A DNA stretch of 54,763 nt, taken from positions 1-54,763 of the forward strand of contig CAZMGG010000024.1 in the NCBI GenBank assembly GCA_964565715.1, in the 5' to 3' direction. Below the pieces are notes generated by a model. It was not told the origin of the DNA, did no database searches, and saw nothing but the letters and a program-made list of their open reading frames with translations. This document shows, one piece after another, positions 48,965 through 54,763 of the stretch. This DNA comes from CAZMGG01 sp964565715. GTDB lineage: Bacteria; Planctomycetota; UBA1135; UBA2386. The position numbers were made by a program, and so were the translations under genes. The stretch's first letter is position 1. Every line of letters begins with the position of its first letter.

Positions 48965-48979
48965 CGCCCCGACGGGGCG
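48965..48979. terminator. Second short hairpin in the convergent gap
   Basis: CGCCCC-GAC-GGGGCG (6-bp stem, 3-nt loop) lies 17 nt beyond the redoxin stop on the minus strand. It may help end the redoxin message. Confidence 0.35.
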
Positions 48980-48995
48980 CGCCTGCCTTCACCAT

Positions 48996-49649
48996 TCAAC
49001 CATAGGGCTGACGGTAGGTCGTCTCGATGTCCTTGCCGGCCAGCACGGCGTCGATCGCCTGGCGCACGTAGGGGTCGGCGCCCTCGGCCTTCTTGCCGTC
49101 GCTGTCGAGCGCGCCGCTGTAGCGCAGCACGCCCTTCGGGTCGATCACGAAGCAGTGCGGGGTCGTGCGACCGTCGAAGGTGCGCGCCGCCACGCCGCCG
49201 TGGTCGATCAGGATCGGGTGGTTGACCTTGACCTTCTTGGCGTGGGCGCGGAGCTGGGCGTAGGGCCGGTCCTCGTCCTTCTCGGCCTTCCACTGTTCGG
49301 CCTTGGGCTGCTCGCCGATCTCGCCGGTGTTGGAGTTGATGGCCAGCACGACGACGTTCTTGTCCTTGTAGTCGTCGGCGATCGCCTGCAGCTTGGGCTC
49401 GGCGACCTTCTCCCACGGGCAGGTGGTGGACCAGAAGTGCACCATCACGACCTTGCCGCGCAGGCTGCCGAAGCTGACCTGGTTGCCGGCGGTGTCGGTG
49501 AGGGTGAGGTCCTTCGGCACCTCGGCGCCGATGGCCACCTTCTCGACCTTGGGTTGCTGGGGCGTTTCGGACTTGGGCTTGGGATCGTCCTGGGCCAGCA
49601 CGAGGCCGGCGCCGAGCAGGACGGAGAGGGCGAGGAAGGCACTTCGCAT
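48996..49649 (-). CDS. TlpA/AhpC-like secreted redoxin with one Cys
   Basis: A 217-aa protein with a signal peptide (residues 1-19, ending VLAQ) and a thioredoxin fold. It has a redoxin-type VSFGSLRGKVVMVHFWSTTCPWEK, then PHCFVIDPKGVLRYSG with the cis-Pro loop. The active-site region reads TTCPWEK: one Cys where thioredoxin has CxxC, so a peroxiredoxin- or AlkD-type one-Cys mechanism is more likely than disulfide exchange. It acts outside the inner membrane. GGAG lies 12 nt before the ATG, rather far. It may be transcribed from the region downstream of folD. Confidence 0.85.
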   Translation of the reverse strand: MRSAFLALSVLLGAGLVLAQDDPKPKSETPQQPKVEKVAIGAEVPKDLTLTDTAGNQVSFGSLRGKVVMVHFWSTTCPWEKVAEPKLQAIADDYKDKNVVVLAINSNTGEIGEQPKAEQWKAEKDEDRPYAQLRAHAKKVKVNHPILIDHGGVAARTFDGRTTPHCFVIDPKGVLRYSGALDSDGKKAEGADPYVRQAIDAVLAGKDIETTYRQPYG

Positions 49650-49686
49650 GGTCGCGGAGACTCCGGTTCTGTGGTTCACGGAAAGA

Positions 49687-49703
49687 CCCGCCAGGGTGGC
49701 GGG
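49687..49703 (-). terminator. Hairpin in the redoxin leader
   Basis: On the minus strand TTTCC follows a hairpin CCCGCCA-CCC-TGGCGGG (7-bp stem, 3-nt loop) by one or two bases. This intrinsic-terminator-like shape sits about 40 nt before the redoxin ATG, so it could attenuate transcription. Confidence 0.35.
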
Positions 49704-49759
49704 GTGGTTGCTACGCAGAAGGCGGCGGAAACGGTGGGGTATGGTGCTGGCCCACCGCC

Positions 49760-49792
49760 GCCGCCGGCCCGCCGCCGGCCCGCCGCCGGCCC
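49760..49792. repeat. Three tandem copies of an 11-bp unit
   Basis: GCCGCCGGCCC is repeated three times exactly (49760-49770, 49771-49781, 49782-49792). The last copy forms the left arm of the hairpin at 49782-49808. Confidence 0.8.
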
Positions 49793-49808
49793 GCTGCGGG
49801 CCGGCGGC
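49782..49808. terminator. 12-bp GC hairpin between folD and the redoxin
   Basis: GCCGCCGGCCCG-CTG-CGGGCCGGCGGC is a perfect 12-bp stem. On the minus strand it lies between folD and the redoxin gene and could end the folD transcript, though an AT-rich island separates it from the folD stop. Confidence 0.5.
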
Positions 49809-49816
49809 GTGTGCCG

Positions 49817-49863
49817 CAATGGCATCACTACGACATAAACTATCACAAAATACAGTCTTACAG
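49817..49863. other. AT-rich island downstream of folD
   Basis: Of 47 bases only 17 are G or C, in sharp contrast to the GC-rich surroundings. It includes ATAAACTATCACAAAATACA and, on the minus strand, a CTGTA-AGA-CTGTA direct repeat. No gene fits here. It may be a promoter region or protein-binding site for the redoxin gene, or a remnant of a lost element. Confidence 0.5.
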
Positions 49864-49870
49864 CGACCAC

Positions 49871-50713
49871 TCACACCTGGGCGCCGGCCGCGCGCAGGGT
49901 GTTGCGCAGCAGCATCGCCACGGTGACCGGGCCGACGCCGCCCGGCACCGGGGTCAGGTGGCCGGCCACCGCGCTGGCCGACGGGAAGTCGACGTCGCCG
50001 GTGATGCCGCCCTGGGGCAGCGCATTGATGCCGATGTCGATCACCACCGCCCCGGGCTTGATCATGTCGCCGCGCACGAGGCCCGCCTTGCCCACCGCCA
50101 CCACCAGGATGTCGGCCCGGGTGGTGTGGTCGCGGAGCTGGCGGGTCCCGACGTGGCACACCGTCACCGTCGAGAGATGGTGCAGCAGCAGCACGGCGAT
50201 GGGTTTGCCGACGATCTCGCTGTGGCCGACCACGACGGTCTCGGCGCCGCGCAGGTCGATGCCGGTCTCCAGGATGAGCTGCTGGGCGGCCGCCGCGGTG
50301 CAGGGCGGGAAGCGCGGCTCGCGGTAGAGGATCGCCCCCATGTTGGCGGGGTGCATGCCCTCGACGTCCTTGTCGACGGCGATCGCCGATTGCACGAGGC
50401 GCGGGTCGACGCCGGGCGGCAGCGGCCGCTGCACCAGGATGCCGGCCACCTCGGGGTCGGCGTTGAGGCGCGCGATCTCGGTGAGCAGGGTCGCGAGGTC
50501 GGCGTCGCCGGGCAGCGTGCGCTGGACCAGGTCGATGCCCACCTCGGCGGCGGCGCGGGCCTGGTTGCGCACGTAGACCGCCGCCGCCGGGTGTTCGCCC
50601 ACCTCCAGGGAGATCAGGCGGATCGGGGCGGGCCCCAGGGCCTGCCGGGCCTCGGCCAGCCGGGCCCGCATGCGGGCTGCGATCTGCTTGCCGTCGATGA
50701 TCCTGGCTGCCAT
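49871..50713 (-). CDS. folD: Methylene-THF dehydrogenase/cyclohydrolase FolD, altered active site
   Basis: A 280-aa protein of normal FolD length with both domains. The NAD(P)-binding part has VVVGHSEIVGKPIAVLLL and the C-terminus TPVPGGVGPVTVAMLL. The family oxidises 5,10-methylene-THF and hydrolyses the methenyl form. The cyclohydrolase catalytic residues are changed. The lysine of Y-x-x-x-K is Gln (YVRNQ), and the second Asp of DVDG is Glu (DKDVEG). The Gln of VQxPLP is kept. In E. coli numbering these are K54Q and D121E. K-to-Q at this site removes the cyclohydrolase activity in a studied homologue, so this enzyme may be mainly a dehydrogenase. It is divergent from the rhomboid gene. Confidence 0.93.
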   Translation of the reverse strand: MAARIIDGKQIAARMRARLAEARQALGPAPIRLISLEVGEHPAAAVYVRNQARAAAEVGIDLVQRTLPGDADLATLLTEIARLNADPEVAGILVQRPLPPGVDPRLVQSAIAVDKDVEGMHPANMGAILYREPRFPPCTAAAAQQLILETGIDLRGAETVVVGHSEIVGKPIAVLLLHHLSTVTVCHVGTRQLRDHTTRADILVVAVGKAGLVRGDMIKPGAVVIDIGINALPQGGITGDVDFPSASAVAGHLTPVPGGVGPVTVAMLLRNTLRAAGAQV

Positions 50714-50782
50714 GGGACTGGATCCATGGTGGCCCCCTGGCCGAAAGAAAGCCAGTGACGGCCCTAGCGGGCCGGCGAGCCC

Positions 50783-51646
50783 ATGAACCAATCCTTCGGA
50801 AGCGCCTTCGGCGGTCGGTCGCTGTTGCCGGCGATCAAGCTGCTGATCCTGGCCAACGCCGCCGTGTTCGTGCTGAACGCCCTGGTCGGCGGCCGGCTGA
50901 GCGACAGCGGCGCCTGGGGCCGGGGCTGGCTGGCGCTGTCCTGGGACGGGCTGTGGGACGGCTACGGCCTCGGGTTCCTGCGGCTGTTCACCTACCAGTT
51001 CACCCACGACTGGTCGGACCCGTGGCACCTGCTGATGAACCTGCTGGTGCTGTTCTTCTTCGGCGGCATGGCCGAGGCGGCGCTGGGCTACCGCGGCACC
51101 ATCCGGCTCTACCTGATGGGCGGGTTGCTCGGCGGCGCCCTGCAGATCCTGCTGGCCAAGGCGCAGGGGCTCGACCAGCTCACGGTGGTGGGTGCGAGCG
51201 GCAGCTGCTACGCGATGCTGCTCTATGCGGCCTGCCTCGCGCCGCGCAGCACGGTGATCCTGCTGGTGTTCCCGCTGCAGCTCTGGGTGCTGGCGGCGTT
51301 CCTGGTCGGCATCGGCGTCTACCAGACCTACGTCGAACTGCTGAGCGGGCGGACCGCCGGCGTCGCCCACTCGGCGCATCTGGGCGGCGCGGCGATGGGG
51401 TTCCTGGCGCATCGCTTCCGGCTCGGCTGGTTCCACACCTTCGACCACGGCGGGCCGCACGGCTCGCTGCTGGCGCGGCTGCGCGAGGCCTGGCGGCGCG
51501 GGCGGGCGGTGCGGGACGCCGCGCGCGACGAGGCCGACCGGGCCCGCCTCGACCAGCTGCTGGACAAGGTGCACCGGCAGGGACTCTCGTCGCTCAGCGA
51601 CGCCGAGCGGGCGTTCCTCACCCGCAGCAGCCAGCAACGCCGCTGA
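50783..51646 (+). CDS. Rhomboid-family intramembrane serine protease
   Basis: A 287-aa protein with about six membrane helices (roughly 15-210). Catalytic motifs are GASGSCYAML (the serine of GASG in TM4) and the histidine of SAHLGGAAMG (TM6). The HLLMNLLVLFFFGG loop of TM2 is also a family hallmark. It cleaves transmembrane substrates inside the bilayer. A soluble Arg-rich tail (220-287) has a coiled-coil-like helix. A weak -10-like TAGCGG (50765-50770) lies 12 nt before the ATG. Confidence 0.92.
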   Translation: MNQSFGSAFGGRSLLPAIKLLILANAAVFVLNALVGGRLSDSGAWGRGWLALSWDGLWDGYGLGFLRLFTYQFTHDWSDPWHLLMNLLVLFFFGGMAEAALGYRGTIRLYLMGGLLGGALQILLAKAQGLDQLTVVGASGSCYAMLLYAACLAPRSTVILLVFPLQLWVLAAFLVGIGVYQTYVELLSGRTAGVAHSAHLGGAAMGFLAHRFRLGWFHTFDHGGPHGSLLARLREAWRRGRAVRDAARDEADRARLDQLLDKVHRQGLSSLSDAERAFLTRSSQQRR

Positions 51647-51654
51647 CGCGCGGT

Positions 51655-51669
51655 CCGGCGCTGCGCCGG
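51655..51669 (+). terminator. Hairpin after the rhomboid gene
   Basis: CCGGCGC-T-GCGCCGG is a 7-bp inverted repeat 9 nt after the rhomboid stop. It is followed 15 bases later by the -10 box of the next gene. Confidence 0.45.
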
Positions 51670-51683
51670 GGCCGGGGCAGGGC

Positions 51684-51689
51684 TAGGAT
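51684..51689 (+). promoter_or_regulatory. -10 box for the 701-aa secreted protein gene
   Basis: TAGGAT lies 30 nt before the ATG at 51720. No strong -35 box is visible. Confidence 0.42.
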
Positions 51690-51719
51690 GGCGGCCTTCC
51701 CCAGCCCACGATCCCGAAG

Positions 51720-53825
51720 ATGAACCACGCCCTCCGTCTCCTCGCCGCCTGCTGGCTCCTGGTCGCAGGTCTGCTGCCGGCCCAGGATGCCATCCGTGAC
51801 AAGTTCATCCAGGACTTCCAGAAGGCCCTCGAGTTCAACGACGAGAAGGCGATGGACAAGGCCCTGAAGACGGCGCCGGACAAGGCGCTGGACCACTACC
51901 AGGCGCTCTACGTGCAGCAGTGGGGCGGCGACAAGAAGGTGATGCCGACCATCGATGCCATCAAGGCGTCGTGGGCGCGCTCCTTCGAGGACGCCAACGT
52001 GCTGGACAAGGTCGGTCGCTGGGTCGACGCGCAGACGCCGAACACGTACCAGACCTACCAGACGATGCGCAACAACCTCTACAAGTGCTACGGCGAGCTG
52101 GAGGAGGCGCTGAAGAGCGGCGACCGCAAGCGCATCGACGACCTGCACGACGCCCTGCGCAAGGTCGGCGATGGCTTCGAGAAGATCGGCCACAAGCTCG
52201 ACGCCGCCGAGGCCTGGGTGCTGGTGTCGGTCCTGCTCAACCAGGTGAAGGACAAGACCCTGCAGGATCGCAAGGACGCCCTGTTCGGGCTGCAGCGCTA
52301 CCTGGAGCACCGGCAGGCCTGGGAGTGGACCAAGGACGGCAGCTACATCCGCAACGACCAGTTCGCCAGGTCCGAGGTGAAGGCGATCGAGGCGGCGCAG
52401 AAGGACGAGGACAAGCGCAAGGGCGAGGGCTACGACCCCAACGCCAAGGGCATCGAGAGCCTGGTGCTGCCCGGCGTCGCCGCGGTCGAGCACGCGCTGG
52501 AGTTCGCGCCGCTGAAGGACAAGGACCTCGAGGAGGTCGACTACTCGATCAAGGGCGGCCCGGTGCCGGCGTTCTGGTGGGAGGCGCAGCTGCGCGGCGA
52601 GGCCAAGGAGGAGAAGATCGCCTGGTTCCAGCGCACGCAGCTGTTCCTGGTCCGGCTCGGCGCCGCCAAGTTCGGCGTGTCGCCCAATCCCAACGACAAG
52701 AACCTGGTGTTCGAGGTCGACGCCGGCGCCAAGCCGAAGGTCAACCAGTTCTTCCTCGATGCCGAGAAGAAGGTGCCCTACGCGATGGCGTTCTGGACCG
52801 GCGGCGAGCAGGAGCGCCTGTTCGAGGTCACCGTCAACCTGGCGCCGGGCGCCGAGGTGGCGCCGGTCTTCTACCGCAGCGCCGCGAGCTGGCACGCCGA
52901 GATCGGCGGCGAGACGGTGACGCTCTACGACGACAACGCCGACGGCACGCCGTGCTGCAGCGAGCCGAGCAAGGGCGAGTTCAAGGTCTACACCTTCGGC
53001 CAGCCCGGCGGCACCGTGGTGCCGCTGCTGGACTCGATGCGGATCGGCAAGGGCCCGCGCGTGCCGTTCTCCGAGTTCGCGCAGATCGGCGGCAAGTGGT
53101 GGCACCTGGGCCCGAAGGCCGGCGGCACCGCGCTGGCGGTGCGCGAGTTCAACCCCGAGTACCTGAAGACCGGCAAGGTCAAGCTGAAGTGGGACGGGCC
53201 GAAGCCGACCGTGCCGGAGCGGCTGGTGCTGCAGGGCACCGGCACCCTGTCGACGGCGTTCTTCGACGTCGCCGGCGGCAAGGAGATCGAGGTGCCCGCC
53301 GGCGAGTACGTGGTCGTGTTCGGCCGCATCGTCGAGGGCAAGGGCGCCCGCACCCAGCTCGCCACCATCGCGCGGGGCGATTTCGCGCCGATCAAGGTCG
53401 AGGAGGGCAAGACCGCCGAGCTGAAGATGGGCGCGCCGTTCAAGCTGGTGTTCGAGCGCGGCGGCAGCGGCGACGAGGTGGTGATCGACGGCGGCAAGAT
53501 CGTGCTGCACGACCGGTCGGGCGCCGTGCTCGCCGACCTGCACAACATGGTGCTGCAGCCCGAGGTGCTGGCGGCGAAGGCCGAGGACGGCAAGGGCGCC
53601 AAGGTCTTCGCCAGGTTCGTCAAGTGCGACGATCCGGAGCTGCTCAACAAGGCGGCGGGCAAGTACACCAACATGGGCCGCAACGTCGCCGGCATGCCGT
53701 TCCCGGACGGCGTGCGCGACGGCAGCCTGGAGCTGAAGGCGAAGCTGCCGTTCGCCGACGCCAAGGTCGGCCTGTCGATCAAGAAGCACCCGCTGTTCGG
53801 CAAGGTCGACTCGGACTGGAAGTAG
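51720..53825 (+). CDS. Large secreted protein of unknown function
   Basis: A 701-aa protein with a signal peptide (residues 1-22, ending LPAQ). Residues 25-230 are helical and charged (lysine-rich). Residues 240-700 are mainly beta, with repeated strands such as FYRSAASWHAEIGG, KWWHLGPKAGGTALAV and GEYVVVFGRIVEGKGARTQLATIARG. A CC pair (DGTPCCSEPS) is the only obvious cysteine cluster. I do not recognise a family. The high lysine content differs from the Arg-rich neighbours but matches the redoxin and zinc-ribbon proteins. It sits between the rhomboid and serS genes; a terminator and a promoter follow directly. Confidence 0.75.
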   Translation: MNHALRLLAACWLLVAGLLPAQDAIRDKFIQDFQKALEFNDEKAMDKALKTAPDKALDHYQALYVQQWGGDKKVMPTIDAIKASWARSFEDANVLDKVGRWVDAQTPNTYQTYQTMRNNLYKCYGELEEALKSGDRKRIDDLHDALRKVGDGFEKIGHKLDAAEAWVLVSVLLNQVKDKTLQDRKDALFGLQRYLEHRQAWEWTKDGSYIRNDQFARSEVKAIEAAQKDEDKRKGEGYDPNAKGIESLVLPGVAAVEHALEFAPLKDKDLEEVDYSIKGGPVPAFWWEAQLRGEAKEEKIAWFQRTQLFLVRLGAAKFGVSPNPNDKNLVFEVDAGAKPKVNQFFLDAEKKVPYAMAFWTGGEQERLFEVTVNLAPGAEVAPVFYRSAASWHAEIGGETVTLYDDNADGTPCCSEPSKGEFKVYTFGQPGGTVVPLLDSMRIGKGPRVPFSEFAQIGGKWWHLGPKAGGTALAVREFNPEYLKTGKVKLKWDGPKPTVPERLVLQGTGTLSTAFFDVAGGKEIEVPAGEYVVVFGRIVEGKGARTQLATIARGDFAPIKVEEGKTAELKMGAPFKLVFERGGSGDEVVIDGGKIVLHDRSGAVLADLHNMVLQPEVLAAKAEDGKGAKVFARFVKCDDPELLNKAAGKYTNMGRNVAGMPFPDGVRDGSLELKAKLPFADAKVGLSIKKHPLFGKVDSDWK

Positions 53826-53848
53826 GCGACGGCGGCCCCGGCCGTCGC
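53826..53848 (+). terminator. Hairpin abutting the serS promoter
   Basis: GCGACGGC-(7 nt)-GCCGTCGC is a perfect 8-bp stem starting right after the stop of the 701-aa gene. The serS -10 box TAGACT begins at the very next base. Confidence 0.55.
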
Positions 53849-53854
53849 TAGACT
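53849..53854 (+). promoter_or_regulatory. -10 box for serS
   Basis: TAGACT lies 30 nt before the GTG at 53885 and directly follows the upstream terminator stem, so the -35 region would be inside that stem. A GGAG site lies 14 nt before the start. Confidence 0.45.
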
Positions 53855-53884
53855 GCCGGGCCCTTCCGGAGCAACCACCCGACC

Positions 53885-54763
53885 GTGCTGGACATCCGAG
53901 TGCTGCGCGAGAACCCGGACCTGGCGCGGTCCGCGGCTCACAAGAAGCGCCTCCCCGACCGCGCTGAGGCCGTCGACCGGGCGCTCGCCGCCGATGCCGA
54001 GCTGCGGGCGCTGATCCCGCGCCTCGACGGCCTGCGCTCGGAGCAGAAGGCCGCCGGCAAGCAGATGGGCAAGCTGTCGCCCGCGGAGCGCGAGCAGTTC
54101 CTGGAGGCGCAGAAGGCGCTGAAGCAGGAGCTGAAGCAGCTCGAGGACCGTGAGAAGGAGCTGCGCCAGGAGATGGAGCAGGCCCTGCTGCGGGTGCCGA
54201 ACCTGCCCGACGAGGACGTGCCCGACGGCAAGGACGACAGCGAGAACGTCGAGGTGCGGCGCTGGGGCGAGGCCCCGCAGTTCGCCTTCTCCGCGCGGCC
54301 CCACTACGACATCGGCGAGCAGCAGGGCTGGCTCGACGTCACCCGCGCCGCCAACCTGGCCGGCTCGCGCAACTACATCCTGATGGGCGACCTGGCCCTG
54401 CTGCAGGACGCGGTGCTGCGCTACGCCGTCGATCACATGGTCAGGAAGGGCTTCACCCTGTTCGACGTGCCGCTGATGGTGCGCGACCCGGCCATGTTCG
54501 GCACCGCCTTCTTCCCCGGCGGCGAGGAGCAGACCTACCGCTGCGAGAAGGACGGCCTCAACCTGATCGGCACCAGCGAGGTGCCGGTGACCGCCTTCCA
54601 CGGCGGTGAGCTGCTGGCCGAGGAGGACCTGCCGCGGCGCTACATCGGCCGTTCGGCGTGCTTCCGGCGCGAGGCCGGCACCTACGGCAAGGACACCCGC
54701 GGGCTCTACCGCGTGCACCAGTTCCACAAGGTCGAGCAGGTGATCGTCGACGTCGCCGACAAG
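53885..54763 (+). CDS. serS: Seryl-tRNA synthetase, 5' part
   Basis: The window ends inside this gene, after 293 codons; the family usually has about 420-430 residues. It shows the N-terminal tRNA-binding coiled coil (residues 1-110; LDIRVLRENPDLARSAAHKK split, then long helices with KALKQELKQLEDREKELRQE). The class II core begins after that with LNLIGTSEVPVTAFHGGE and motif 2 CFRREAGTYGKDTRGLYRVH. The enzyme charges tRNA-Ser with serine. The start is GTG, with a -10 box 30 nt upstream. Confidence 0.95.
   Translation, partial: MLDIRVLRENPDLARSAAHKKRLPDRAEAVDRALAADAELRALIPRLDGLRSEQKAAGKQMGKLSPAEREQFLEAQKALKQELKQLEDREKELRQEMEQALLRVPNLPDEDVPDGKDDSENVEVRRWGEAPQFAFSARPHYDIGEQQGWLDVTRAANLAGSRNYILMGDLALLQDAVLRYAVDHMVRKGFTLFDVPLMVRDPAMFGTAFFPGGEEQTYRCEKDGLNLIGTSEVPVTAFHGGELLAEEDLPRRYIGRSACFRREAGTYGKDTRGLYRVHQFHKVEQVIVDVADK

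Noticed and set aside
48996..49649. Classical thioredoxin
   Set aside because: The active site has only one Cys (TTCPWEK), not CxxC.
49760..49808. CRISPR-like array
   Set aside because: The three 11-bp units are directly adjacent with no spacers and are too short.

Overview
This is a gene-dense, very GC-rich bacterial chromosome segment. No 16S rRNA gene is present, so the lineage is inferred. A member of the Planctomycetota, or a close PVC relative, fits best. The supporting features are a soluble Ser/Thr kinase, FHA and PEP-CTERM proteins, secreted proteins built of 'ARWDG...LPNGDLVAGG' repeats, a type II secretion/type IV pilus-like operon with a giant pseudopilin, and many secreted proteins of unknown function. 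I see no phage, IS element or CRISPR array, and this reads as core chromosome.

Layout: 76-3671 (minus) is a Clp-type AAA+ ATPase, a parvulin and a degenerate IolB-like cupin. 3791-5238 (plus) is a Ser/Thr kinase overlapping a YkgJ-type Cys-cluster protein. 5166-7589 (minus) is a multi-TM VIT/vWA protein with a PEP-CTERM tail. 7786-18907 holds secreted proteins (a beta-helix-like protein, a 13-repeat propeller-like protein and an orphan C-terminal domain), a methyltransferase, RecQ and an MscS-like channel. 18987-20350 holds convergent radC and rsmE.

20647-37819 is the centrepiece. It is a mostly translationally coupled operon: FHA protein, PilM-PilN fusion, PilO-like, TPR protein, then pseudopilins G-H-K-J-I and a zinc-ribbon protein. 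The K-like pseudopilin is 1730 aa. Several members carry predicted beta-sandwich (LamG- or CBM-like) domains. No secretin, assembly ATPase, inner-membrane platform protein or prepilin peptidase is in the window, so those must lie elsewhere.

37860-48884 continues with a lipoprotein parvulin, scpB, tRNA-Glu(UUC) with its own promoter and terminator, an AMP-forming ligase overlapping a Nudix hydrolase, a GT39-like glycosyltransferase, a small anchored protein, an APC permease convergent with an NhaC-like antiporter, and an anchored coiled-coil protein. 48996-54763 holds a TlpA-like redoxin, folD with altered catalytic residues, a rhomboid protease, a large secreted unknown protein and the 5' part of serS.

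Two genome-scale themes stand out. Many starts have a TAnnnT-type -10 box only 6-10 nt upstream, which points to leaderless or near-leaderless transcripts. GC-rich hairpins often end one gene just before the next -10 box. Intergenic gaps are all under 300 bp; the longest, 20351-20646, is described as a promoter plus a structured leader.
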